The notes under the pieces are model-generated. The model was not told the DNA's origin. It saw only the letters and a list, made by a program, of their open reading frames with translations, and searched no databases. 64,000 nucleotides of DNA, taken from contig CM044306.1 in the NCBI GenBank assembly GCA_024291935.2, positions 1,550,001 to 1,614,000 of the forward strand, read 5' to 3'. The DNA comes from Okapia johnstoni. Taxonomy: Eukaryota > Chordata > Mammalia > Artiodactyla > Giraffidae. Position 1 is the first letter of the stretch; the number at the start of each line of letters is the position of its first letter. Below are positions 33,761 through 55,308 of the stretch, one piece after another. The position numbers and the translations under genes were made by a program.

Positions 33761-34058
33761 TCAGTCTTGAATATTCATTGGAAGGACTGATGCTGAAGCT
33801 GAAACTCCAATACTTTGGCCACCTGATGCAAAGAACTGACTCATTAGAAAAGACCCTGATGCTGGGAAAGTTTGCGAGCAGGAGGAGAAAGGGGTGGCAG
33901 AGGATGAGATGGTTGGATAGTCCATCACCGACTCGATGGACATGAGTTTGAGTAAACTCCAGGAGTTGGTGATGGACAGAGAGGCATGGCGTGCTGCAGT
34001 CCATGGGGTCACAAAGAGTCGGACACGACTGAACGACTGAACTGAACGGAACTATGAC
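33761..34058 (+). mobile_element. Second BovB 3' end, directly after the first
   Basis: Repeats the last ~290 bases of the element: GGAAGGACTGATGCTGAAGC to CATGGGGTCACAAAGAGTCG, then ACTGAACGACTGAACTGAAC. It lies in the same orientation, back to back with the previous copy. Confidence 0.9.
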
Positions 34059-34655
34059 AATTAATTTCACAAGTCAACTTCGCTAAGCCCTGGTACCCAG
34101 TTTTTGGTCAAATACTAGTCTGCATGTTGTTGAGAAGGTATTTTTTAGATGTGATTAACCTTTAAGTCAGTAGCAAGTAAGTAAAGCAGATTATCCTTGA
34201 TAGTGTGGGTGGGCCTTACCCAATCAGTTGAAGGCCTTAAGAGCCAACACTGAGGTTTCCCGAGAAAGGAGGTCAGCTTCCAGGCTGTCTTCAGAGTCAA
34301 GGCTGCAAAACCAACTCTTCCAGGGGTTTCTAGCCTGCTGGCACATCCTACAGGTTGGGACTTGCCTGGACCCTCAACTGTGTGAGCCCATTTCTTCAAA
34401 TAAATTCCTCTCTCTCTGTCTCTCTCTCTTCCTCCTATTGCTTCTATTTCTCTAGAGAACTTGGCTACTAATATAACTTTCTCTCTCTTGTTGAACATTG
34501 TGGATTTAAATATGCTATTCTGGGTGAAGATATGTTTGGGGTGAAGATAGTTTTACTTGGAAAACTCTGTTTAGTATTAGAGTGAAAATTGCCATTCTTC
34601 TGGTTTTGGGGTTAATATTTTCAATGAATAGTTCAGATGAACACCAACCTTCAGG
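34059..34655. other. Intergenic, no gene recognised
   Basis: A TCTC-rich run at 34410-34432 is the only pattern. No gene was recognised. Confidence 0.55.
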
Positions 34656-34659
34656 TTTT

Positions 34660-34802
34660 ACTTTGTGCTGTTTTGGGGAGGGGGGCGGGGGTGGCCTTGC
34701 TACACGGCAGGCGATCTTAGTTCCTTCACCGGACTTAGTTCCTGCACTCCTGACCTCTAAGGTGGAAGCCTGGGGTCTTAACCACAGGACCACCAGTCCT
34801 CA
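34660..34802 (-). mobile_element. CHR-type SINE, diverged
   Basis: Reverse copy: CGATCTTAGTTCCTTCACCG and CTTAACCACAGGACCACCAG. The G-rich insert GGGAGGGGGGCGGGGGTGGC is unusual. Confidence 0.65.
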
Positions 34803-35234
34803 GTTTAGATAAGCATTTGCCAGTGAGGAAAGCAGAAAGACTTCTGGCATTGGAAAGCTTGCTGGAACTAGGTTATCTTTGAAACCACAATCTTGGGTTC
34901 CACAGGAAGCATATATACTCAGCACAAGTAGGCGGTGATAGTTGAAAAGTACTCCTTGGAAATCTGAAGTAGGTGCATCTGTCTTCAGCCAATGGAAACT
35001 TTCAATATAACACCAAGAAATGGTCTACCAAAACCTTCCCTCCATTTATGCACTTGCTGGCTTAGTTCCACTTGGTCTAAATGCACAACTGATGTTTATT
35101 TTGCTTCTAAAATTGTTTGCTGTTGTTTGACAAACATTGCAACAGCAATTAAGGAATTTTGTTTAAAGAGAAAAATTGACTTACAACCCTGCTACTGTAG
35201 AAACTCATTTTGTTGAGCCTTTTCTTTTTAACAA
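34803..35234. other. Intergenic, no gene recognised
   Basis: No repeat or gene recognised. Confidence 0.5.
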
Positions 35235-35395
35235 ATATTTAATTGGTGGCACCGACTCTGAGTTGTGGCATGTGGGATCTTTAGTTGTAGCATATGGGAT
35301 CTAGCTCCCTGGTCAGGGATCCAGGGAACCTCAGCCCCCTGCGCTGGGATGGCCAAGTTCTTTTTAGTCACTGGACCACCAGGGAAGTCCCTTGT
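35235..35395 (-). mobile_element. CHR-type SINE
   Basis: Reverse copy with GATCTAGCTCCCTGGTCAGG and CACTGGACCACCAGGGAAGT. Confidence 0.83.
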
Positions 35396-36039
35396 TGAGC
35401 CTTTATAAGGACACAGATCAAAAAAAAAAAAGGCTGGCAGACCCTGGAATCCAGGGCAGAAGGCCTCTGGAGAGGGGAAAGAGCACAGAAACCGGGATGG
35501 AACAATGGTCGCTTCTGAAACGAAATTGAGGAGTTGAAATTCTCCCCAGGGCAGGGTGGGACTGAAAGGGCATTCACCCCTCTTGGAAACCCCCAGGGCT
35601 GTTTGGTTTTTCAGAACAGTCGTCTCAGTGGGCTCTTCCCAGGCTCAACAATCTGCTGCCCATTTCTGTGTTTTGTCTTTCAGAGCCCCAGCTCAGGAGG
35701 GTTTGGCAGCTACAAGAAGGCTGAGCAGGAGGGACCCAGGAAACGGCCTGTGGCTAGACTGGAGCCTGGGTGCAGGTGAGTGGGGCCACAGCCAGGCCAC
35801 ACAGCACCGGTCAGCTGTCCCTGAGTCCCTGGCTCCACGTCAGCAGCCTGTTGGTTTCCCTACTCTAAGGGTCTTGACTGGTAGGAAGGTAACATTGTCC
35901 AAGGCCGTCTTAACCTAGTCGTGCAGGGAGCTGAGAGGGGAGGATGAATGGCAAGCAAATGAATTTGTATTTATTGTATCCCCCGCCTGGGCTCATACTT
36001 TGTCTGCACACTGGCTGCAGAGGAGAGTGACTAAGCTCG
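35396..36039. other. Intergenic, no gene recognised
   Basis: Frames at 35534-35918 (plus) have no known family. A run of 11 A lies at 35420-35430. Confidence 0.5.
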
Positions 36040-36235
36040 CTGCCTGGGTATGAGCCATCTTGGCCATTTAACTGCTCCGTGCCTCTTTTTCCTTTGGTAA
36101 CAATAACAATAATAATACTGATGCTAGAGCTATTATGAAGACTCGATCATGATGCATTAAGTACTTACAACAGCCAGGAACATACTAAGTGCTACAGACA
36201 CGTGTGCCGTTACTATCTTTACTTAAGAAATAATT
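36040..36235 (+). repeat. MIR SINE
   Basis: Forward MIR order: TTTAACTGCTCCGTGCCTCT, AACAATAACAATAATAATAC, then TTACAACAGCCAGGAACATA and a TAAGTGCTACAG end. Confidence 0.75.
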
Positions 36236-36249
36236 TGAGCCGCACCTTG

Positions 36250-36350
36250 CTCGTCCTTTCCCACTGAGGAAACTGAGGCTCATCGGGATTAAGTCAATTA
36301 CCGGGGATGGCAAAGCCTGCAACCAAACTCAGATTTATCTGACAGCAGTA
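36250..36350 (-). repeat. MIR-like fragment, reverse
   Basis: CCCACTGAGGAAACTGAGGC followed by TTAAGTCAATTACCGGGGAT is the reverse-oriented MIR core. Confidence 0.65.
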
Positions 36351-36940
36351 TTTTCTTCTCGTAACATGACCGGGCCTGCTCACTGCTATTGAATTCCCTC
36401 TCCTGCTTGCCAGCTTCAGGCTCCTTTGATTCTCTTCCTACTGACAAGGGTGAAATCCTATATGACAGAGGCTCTGCCTTTAATCCGCCATTCCACCCAT
36501 CCCTGGGGGGAGATTCATGGGGGTGTGGGCACTTCCCCACACACCCCCCTCTTATAGACCTAATCTGGCCCTTCTGATAATTGTCTGTGCTTCCTCTGAC
36601 TTTCAGAGAGCAGGGGATAACCACAACTAAATAAAAGAAATACTGAGAAGCGGGAGCCCTATCAGACTGCTGGGTTTAGGGGAGCAATTGGCCTCTTAGG
36701 ACAGTGATGACCAACACAAATAGTATACACACAAACCTTAAAGGTATCTGAACTGTTTCTGATAGCTGTGTCAAAAAGGTAAAAGCAAACGCGAAATTAA
36801 CCTTAATAATATTTAGCCGAATATATCCAAAATACACTGTTTTGACCTGAATCAATATAAAATTATTCATAAGGTATATATCTTGTAATATATACATATC
36901 TCATAATATGTATCTCATTTTATTTATCTATATATATATA
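36351..36940. other. Intergenic, no gene recognised
   Basis: AT-rich after 36680, with a short TA run near 36930-36941. No gene was recognised. Confidence 0.5.
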
Positions 36941-36944
36941 TAGT

Positions 36945-37062
36945 CGTTCAGTCGCTAAAGCGTGTCCATTCTTTGTGATCCCACGGACTATAGCCCGCCA
37001 GGCCTTCCTGCCCTCCACTGTCTCCCAGGAATTTGCTCAAGTTCATGTCCTTTAAGTCCAGG
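36945..37062 (-). mobile_element. BovB/Bov-tA3-type 3' fragment, reverse
   Basis: GTCGTTCAGTCGCTAAAGCG, then GCCCGCCAGGCCTTCCTGCC and TTTGCTCAAGTTCATGTCC. Confidence 0.78.
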
Positions 37063-37799
37063 GATGCAAGTGTGAGATCCATTGTGTATCTCACAAATGG
37101 CACAGCTTCCATTGGCAGCCCTAGGACTATATACCCCCAGAGTCCAACAGGTACCAGCCGGACGCAAGGATGCGCTTGTTCCAGGGGCCTTCACTTATTC
37201 TGCGTCTCACTGCATCCCCTTCCTTCTTCCAAGGGCAGAGCCTCGGATGGAAAAAAAAATGGCTGAAGCGGTGAAGCCACCCCCCCGCCCCCGCATCGTC
37301 CCCGAGAGGGCCGTCTGGCAGGCGGCTGGGGTTTCTCCTGCGGCCAGAGGGTCTGCGCCCATCTGCACGGTTTGCCCTTCTCACCGCACTGGGCCAGGGG
37401 TGAGGATGGGGCGCTTCAGGTTCCAGGGGGATGCGGGCCTCTCCTGGACCCCCACGAAGTCGTTCCCAGCACTTGGTGCCCAAAGGGGCAGAAAGGCCTC
37501 CGCCAGCCACAGCACCGGGCGGGGAGCGCGGAGCGGGCAGCCGGGCCTGCCGAGCGGACGCTTGGCCCGGCTCGCGTTTCCTGGGCCGGAGGGCGGGCCG
37601 CAGCCCGGAGGCCACGAGGCGGGATGCCCGGCGGGCGTGCGCGGCCCGGACCCGCCCGCGCGCGGCCCCCGGCGCAGCTGCCGCCTCCCCGGCCCCGCGC
37701 GCCCACCTGTCCCCCGGGACGCCCACGGGGCCCCGGGCGGGGACGGGGGGGGGGGCGGGCGCGGAGGCCCGGAGAAAAAGGCGCGGGCAGCGCGCGGCG

Positions 37800-37912
37800 G
37801 GAGTGAGGGCGCCAGGCGAGCGCGGGACGGGCACGCGAGCTGCCGCGCCGCGCGCACAGGGGCCGGGAGCCCGCGGAGCAGCCGGGCGCTCGCGGCGGCC
37901 GGACGGGGACAG
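37800..37912 (+). other. PRKAR1A: Candidate upstream leader exon of PRKAR1A (exon 1a type)
   Basis: A consensus donor AG|GTGAGG at 37911-37916 ends a CpG-rich block ~360 bases upstream of the main leader exon. PRKAR1A in mammals is known to use alternative non-coding first exons. The left edge given here is arbitrary, as the start site cannot be read from sequence. Confidence 0.35.
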
Positions 37913-38107
37913 GTGAGGGGCGGCAGGTGACGGGCGACGGGAGCCCCGGGCCGGAGGCCGCGCGCCGGGGGCGGCGGACCAGGCACGCGCTGGGCCCGAA
38001 ACCAGGGTAGAGGGAGGACCGGGCGGCGGAGGGGCGACGGTGCTCCCGTGGGGCCGCTGTCCCTTTAAGGTTGCCGGGGCGACGGCTCTGGCCAGAGCGA
38101 GGCGCAT

Positions 38108-38115
38108 TGACGTCA
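38108..38115. promoter_or_regulatory. PRKAR1A: cAMP response element, TGACGTCA
   Basis: A perfect eight-base palindromic CRE, about 20 bases before an inverted CCAAT box and about 160 bases before the leader-exon donor. CREB-family binding here would link PKA activity to synthesis of its own inhibitor subunit (inference). Confidence 0.75.
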
Positions 38116-38129
38116 GCAGCCGGGCGCTG

Positions 38130-38134
38130 ATTGG
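38130..38134 (-). promoter_or_regulatory. PRKAR1A: Inverted CCAAT box
   Basis: ATTGG in GCTGATTGGCTGTG, a typical NF-Y site, between the CRE and the leader exon. Confidence 0.65.
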
Positions 38135-38149
38135 CTGTGGCGCGGCCGT

Positions 38150-38272
38150 TTCCGGTGGCGCCGTTGCGGAGCCGCTGTCGCCGAGTGGAGCGGGGCCGGG
38201 AGGGCGTCGCTGAGGGAGCCCCGCCGGCCGTCTCCGAGCCCGCAGCCCGACCCTACCGCCGGCCGTTCGCAG
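38150..38272 (+). other. PRKAR1A: PRKAR1A non-coding leader exon (exon 1b type)
   Basis: Ends at donor AG|GTAAGG (GT at 38273). It lies 35 bases or more downstream of the CRE/CCAAT pair. The left edge is an estimate. Spliced to the acceptor at 41668-41669, it gives a 5' UTR with only TGAATC between the junction and the ATG. Confidence 0.7.
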
Positions 38273-38699
38273 GTAAGGGGGCTCGGTGGGCCCGGCGCGC
38301 GCCCCGCCTCGCCGCCCGCCGCCCGCCGGGGCCGCCGGGCCGACCCAAGATGGCGTCGCGGGGAGCGCCCTGCGGGGGAACGGCCGCTCCCCCGGTGCCG
38401 CCCGCCCGCGCGGCCTCTCCTCACGGCTGCCGCGGGCCCCCGCGCTGCCCGGCGTCCGCGCCCCGGGCCGCCTCGGCCGCTCCCCGCACCCAGCGGGGGC
38501 CCGCCCCCGCCGCCGCTCTCGCCCTTCCCCACAAGGGCGGCGGCGCGGGGCCCGCGGAGCCCCCAGCCCTTCTGGCCGCCGCGGGGGCGGGGGCCGTGCC
38601 TTCCTCGCGGCCGCCTCGGCGTCCGCCCGCGGCGCTCCCCGTCACTCCCGACTGCCGCCCGCGCCGCCCCCCGCGGCGGCGGCCGCCGCCGCCCCCCGC

Positions 38700-39481
38700 T
38701 TCGGTCCGCTCTCGCCGGCCTCCTCCGTCGGCCCCCTCCGTCGGTCCCCCCTCCCGCCGGCCCCCTCCCGCCGGCCCCCTCTCGCCGGCCCCCTCCCGCC
38801 GGCCCCCTCTCGCCGGCCCCCTCCTCGGTCCCCGCCGGCCCCCTCCGTCGACCCCCTCCCGTCGGTCCCCTCGCCGGCCCCCTCCGCCGGCCCCCTCCGT
38901 CGGTCCGCTCTCGCCGGCCCCCTCTCGCCGGCCCCCTCCGTCGGCCCCCTCTCGCCGGCCCCCTCTCGCCGGCCCCCTCCCGCCGGCCCCCTCCGTCGAC
39001 CCCCTCCGTCGGTCGCTCTCCCCGGCCCCCCCTCTCGCCGGCCCCCTCCCGCCGGCCCCCTCTCGCCGGCCCCCTCCGTCGGTCCCCTCTCTCCCGCCGC
39101 CTTCTCCGGCCCCCCCCTCGCCGGCCCCCTCCCGCCGGCCCCCTCCGTCGACCCCCTCCGTCGGTCCGCTCTCCCCGGCCCCCTCTCGCCGGCCCCCTCC
39201 GTCGGTCCGCTCTCGCCGGCCCCCTCTCGCCGGCCCCCTCCGTCGGCCCCCTCTCGCCGGCCCCCTCTCGCCGCCCCCCCTCCGTCGGTCCGCTCTCCCC
39301 GGCCCCCTCTCGCCGGCCCCCTCCGTCGGTCCGCTCTCGCCGGCCCCCTCCGTCGACCCCCCCTCCGTCGGTCCGCTCTCCCCGGCCCCCTCTCGCCGGC
39401 CCCCTCTCCCCGGCCCCCCTCCGTCGGCCCCCTCTCGCCGGCCCCCTCCCGCCGGCCCCCTCCGTCGGCCCCCTCTCGCCT
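38700..39481. repeat. CG-rich minisatellite in PRKAR1A intron 1
   Basis: About 780 bases built from interleaved 13- to 20-base units such as CCCTCTCGCCGGCC, CCCTCCCGCCGGCC, CCCTCCGTCGGCC and GGTCCGCTCTCGCC. That is on the order of 50 units by length. The plus strand has repeated C5 tracts and the minus strand regular G5 tracts. A occurs almost only in CGACC variants. Confidence 0.96.
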
Positions 39482-39730
39482 CCCCCGTCCCGCTGCCCCC
39501 CTCGGGGTCTCCCCGCGGCCTTCCGACCGGAGCGAGATGGGGGGCCTCCCTCCCGCGGCCGGGGCCCAGGTGCCGCGGAGGGCACGTCCCTGCCCTTCCC
39601 CGACACGCCCGGGGTACCCGGGACCCCCCCCCGCCCCAGCTCGGGGGGCGCGCGTCCGCGCCGGGGGGAGCCCGCGGGAGTGGCCTTCTCCGTGGTCCCC
39701 GAGGGTGACCCCCAGGAAGGGCTCCTGGCT

Positions 39731-41669
39731 GCGACATGCATCAGCGAACTTCTCAAAGGGTCTGACATCCTTCCTCGCATCTAACCCCTTGGACACGGCG
39801 TTGTGTTAATATCACAACTGAATTTACAGAAGAACGAATTCCAGTGTTTTCTTAGGAGAGACAGTGCGGTGTCCGTTTTTCAGCAGTTGAATAACTGGGG
39901 GCGAGGGAGAGCTAAATTGTAGGCTGTTAGAACTGAGTACAAGAGCAGAGTGAATCTATATTCCATTAAGAAATTAAGACCACGAAATACGGATATTCCG
40001 GCGTTCACACCACGAACGCATCAGTCCTGGGGCATTTCTATTAATATGCCGCCAAATTTCCAGTGTCCTCTTTTTGGTCTTTTAAATACATTGTTGCAAA
40101 CAAAAATCCAGTTTCACCTCTTGGACCCAGTTGTCTCATTTCTACCATAGACCTGACCTTTGAATGGTTTCTCCGGTCAGTCGAAAACACGTATTGATAT
40201 TCCCGAAATGTATCTCAGTGTTTGAAACACGGAATGATCTCTTTGGCCGTTTTCTGGTGTCTTTCAGTACACTATATTTTCTAATGCAGAAAACCTGAAG
40301 TGGATTTTCAGTTGGTGTGGTTGTCTGACCTGTGAAAGAAGCGGGTGTAAATCTGTCTCAAAGTGGTCGTGTGTGTGTGTGTGTGTGTGTGTTCGAGCTT
40401 ATTTCTGAAGGCGCAGCAGGAATCTTTCTCTGTGGCCTCTTTAATTTATGTGCCTGTCAGGTATCTGCAGACTTTCTCGTGGTCTGTTAATTAGTCTACC
40501 GTTGTTGACCTTTACCGTGAAGGCTGTCAAAACAAAATAAGTAACAGCGTAGTACTGTCGCTCTTCCCTGTGCTGTTTCTTTGTCCTTTGAAATTTAGTT
40601 TGATCTCGTTGGGTTTGTGTGTGTTGTATTTGGAAAACATGGGCTAGTACTGAATTCTCGTGCAGAGTGGAGAGGACCTCAGCTTTATCTTCTGATCTTA
40701 AATTCCATGATAGTTAGGAGTTGGAAGGAAAACAGTTTGTGGCTTCTGTTAAGTTGGTGAGCTTTGAATTCCAGGCTAAGGTTAGCGGCCCATTACTGCA
40801 CTTGTTTATTTTATTTCACATCGAAGTAGTTTAAACCCTCTGAAATTCACTAACTGTAGTTTATCTATTGAGTCTTCTTGTGAGTTAAAAACTTAATGTT
40901 TTAACATTTCCCTATTCAAATCTCTTATAGTTCACTTGTTAAGGTGTTTATATGGTGGTGTTTTCCTTTCTATTAACAATGTTAAAGATTTGCCCTTTCA
41001 CTAGTCGATAATTGTGTTATTTAAGGCTGGAATCTGTACAGAGAGTCTGGGATTAAAAATGGCTTTTATAACTAATCTGGGGTTTCTTTTGTGTTTTAAA
41101 CCATTTTGGTCGTGTTTGCTGATCAGAGCCTGTGCTCCGGTGGTTTGCTGGGTGAGATCCGCCTGCTCCCTTGGGATCCGGGTTACTTGAAGGGGACGTC
41201 AGATGTTCCTCATGGTGCAAGTTTCTTGCTTTCACCAAGCGCTGACTGGCGGGCCTTGTAATTCTCTGTTCTGTTTACCCTTTGCACGCTTCCCACATGA
41301 TCATGATTTCTTGTGCAGAAGAGAACTGAATGAAATTCCCTTAGGGGCCTGCCTGACTCCTCAGCACCGGCCCCTGCTGGGGAGAGCCGCTCATACTTCC
41401 TCTCTCTGCCCGTGGCCGGCAGAGTCCATGCCTTAGGTGCCTGGGCCCTGTGCAGCAGGACCTCAGGGCAGCACTGCCTTGCCAGAATGTACCTTCTTCT
41501 CATACTTTACTCCCTAGCCCTCACCTCCCTGTTTTAAAATTAAAAAAATCTACCTAGTGAGAATGAAATCTTTGTGAATCAGTTGCCTGGTGAATTTGTT
41601 AAGTCAAAGGCCAGCTTGACGTTTGCTTTTTGTGAATAGTTTCCCCAAGCTTTTATGTCTTCTCCTTAG
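39731..41669 (+). other. PRKAR1A: PRKAR1A intron 1, 3' part
   Basis: Non-repetitive AT-rich intron sequence with a (TG)12 run at 40369-40392. No SINE was recognised and no exon is seen until the acceptor CTCCTTAG at 41669. Confidence 0.75.
40369..40392. repeat. (GT)12 microsatellite
   Basis: Uninterrupted GT run in intron 1. Confidence 0.95.
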
Positions 41670-41672
41670 TGA

Positions 41673-53084
<11,412 letters not shown>

Positions 53085-53250
53085 GGCCCGCCCCTGCGCC
53101 ACGCCCCGGCTGCCCAGGCCCCGCAGACGCGCTCTGTGCCCGCGCAGCGCCATGTGGCCACTGGCACCGCAGCTTCTTGTTGGTTTCTGTTCAAGTTGCT
53201 TTTGTGGCACCGTTTTTATTCTGGAGCATTCCCGAGTGCTCACACAGTTA

Positions 53251-53256
53251 AATAAA
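53251..53256 (+). terminator. PRKAR1A: Proximal poly(A) signal AATAAA
   Basis: AATAAA 167 bases after the stop codon, with a TGTCCCTGCTTCTCTGTGCA GU/U-rich stretch ~25 bases on. It would give a short mRNA form. Confidence 0.65.
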
Positions 53257-53487
53257 TAGAAGGATTCTCTGGAGACTTTGCTGTCCCTGCTTCTCTGTGC
53301 AGTGTTAGTGTCCATGCCCCAGCCATCCCCGCCCCCGCCCCCGCCCCGCTTTCTGAGGGCTGCCCCGCTCCACCGAGTTTCTGTGGGGTCTGAGGGAGCA
53401 GTGCGAGGTTTCCTTTAAGTGACACACGTTTCCTGTTACCATAAGCGTTCTTTAGACTGTGGCCATATGTGCTGGCTGTCTTTATAG

Positions 53488-53493
53488 AATAAA
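53488..53493 (+). terminator. PRKAR1A: Second poly(A) signal AATAAA
   Basis: AATAAA in TATAGAATAAACGATGTC, 404 bases after the stop. Confidence 0.5.
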
Positions 53494-55302
53494 CGATGTC
53501 TCATGAAGCTCTGAGGATTAGGAAGAACAGGTATAGAAGAATCTTGATGTAGTAGGACATCTGCCTGTAGTTAAAGTAGCTTAAGAGTGGAAACGCCCAT
53601 TGTTGCTATGATATGACCAGTTCTTTCTTTTTTTTTTAACAAGAATTTGTCTGTTAGGCTGATTGGCCTGATTTTGTTCATCTCTGGTTATTAAGGTTTC
53701 CTCTTCAGCTCTGCAGCATATTGAGGTGTGGCTCTCTATTCCTGCTTTCTGCATTTCACACCGAATCATAAGCTACAAATACCAGTTCTGATTTAACGAT
53801 ATCTGCCTCAGCTCACAGATTCTGATTAGACCTTCCTCTTTCCAGCTAGTGCCAAATACTCATCAGCAGATGCTGACTTGATAATGAGAATTCGAGGTCT
53901 GCATTCGTGGTTGTTAACTCGGAGCTTCTGGTTAGTGTACATCCTGCAGGTGACTCCAGGATGGTAATCTCTTATGCCCTGCAAGCCCTGACTCCAGGAA
54001 AGACACTCAGTGTCCATGTCGTGACAGAGAAGTGGAAGACAGGTTGCTGAAGGGGGCGATGGTGGGCAGAGTTCATTGTTGGGACTCTGCGCTCTAAGTT
54101 CACTGGGGCAGGGGACTTGGGAAGACGTTCTTTGCTTTGCTTCAGCACCCACACCACCCCTCGCCCCACTTTAAGTCAACTAGACTTTATGGGGGGTTGG
54201 GGGTGGGGTGGGATGTGTCTGTGTTTCACATCTGTCAGAAAGGCCATCCTGCTGAGAAGTTCTGCTTCCCTATCCACTGTTGTATTCCCTGGGAAACTTT
54301 TCTGTGTAAACTTGTGTTTTGAGTCTTAACTGTGCTTCAGTCTTTTCCAGCCTCATCAACCTTGTGTTGTTGCACTATTCCATGTGCACCAGTGATACCC
54401 ACTGCTCATTTCTACTGTTTTTTTAAACAGCATCTCACAGTTCCGTGATATAGGCACTTTTATTTGCATTGTGATCTTTATAACGTAACATGTAGGGGTA
54501 TATTTGGGAGTGATTGCAAGTGTTTTTTTTTTCCATCTGTGCAACTGGCTCCGATTATTAACCCCTTGTCCTTACCCTTTCCTGGGTCATTAAATTGGTC
54601 ATGGTACATGTTTTCACAGATTTGAACAGGTTTTAGGTTGTTACTAAGTTTGGAGTATAATCTGGGAAACATTTCCATTTTAGTGTGGAATAGAAAGCCA
54701 CCTTATTACAAATTCTTTATTTTTCAAAATGATACTAAATGAGGACTTTTGATCTGTATTTTGTGTTTAGCTACCTTTTTATATTTAAAAGATTAAAAAT
54801 TATGTCCTTAATTAACTTAAAGCTTAATTTGATCTTTGTTTAAATGCCAAAACTGTACTTAACTAAATTATTTAGTGTCATACGTTTGCACAGTTTCATA
54901 TGTGTATATATCATGTTCATGTATATTTAGATACCCACAATGCTTCCTAGTTGAGTTTTGCTCTTAAGTCATTTGGCTTTGCTGTTTACCCTATTTTGTA
55001 GTTTTCTAATTTTTAAGAAAATTGAAGTCTGAATTTAAAAATGGTTACATTTTAAGCTTTCTCTTTGTGCAGTCTGGGTGTGTATGAGAAATCACAGTTG
55101 GCATCGTTTGTCTCAGTGGACATCCTGAGCTTTAGCAGTCATCATTTCTGGGCTTGGTAAGAGTTTGTGAGATCTGCTCTAGACAGTGTGGACCGCCAAA
55201 GGACCATTTTGTATCGTTTCCTGCTTACTAGTCCGATTATACTGTGTGTGCTTAATATACTCTCTTCTTTTTGTTATAGATTGTCTCAACAGTAGGTCAA
55301 GT

Positions 55303-55308
55303 AATAAA
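55303..55308 (+). terminator. PRKAR1A: Distal poly(A) signal AATAAA
   Basis: AATAAA followed by a T-rich, TTTTTCTTCCCTTTCCCC-type downstream element. It would give the long 3' UTR. Confidence 0.6.

Larger units (their letters stand above)
37260..39730. promoter_or_regulatory. PRKAR1A: PRKAR1A CpG island
   Basis: A 2.4-kb CpG-dense block covering the proximal promoter, two candidate leader exons and the start of intron 1 including a minisatellite. It has GC boxes throughout, a G11 run at about 37746-37756, a perfect CRE and an inverted CCAAT box, and no TATA box. This fits the housekeeping expression of RI-alpha. The 300-555-codon open frames found here on both strands reflect DNA with almost no A or T. 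Confidence 0.9.

Noticed and set aside
33255..34070. A 271-codon minus-strand frame
   Set aside because: Antisense of two consecutive BovB 3' ends; the same peptide pattern recurs at every BovB tail in the window.
37082..38107. Frames of 282 and 326 codons on opposite strands upstream of PRKAR1A
   Set aside because: Composition effect of the CpG island. They overlap promoter and leader-exon sequence and resemble no family.
38113..39809. Open frames of 380-555 codons on both strands rich in Pro, Arg, Gly and Ala
   Set aside because: They run through the CG-rich minisatellite and CpG island, where A and T are so rare that stop codons do not occur. Five or more frames overlap, the repeats are translated in every frame, and no domain or conserved start is present.
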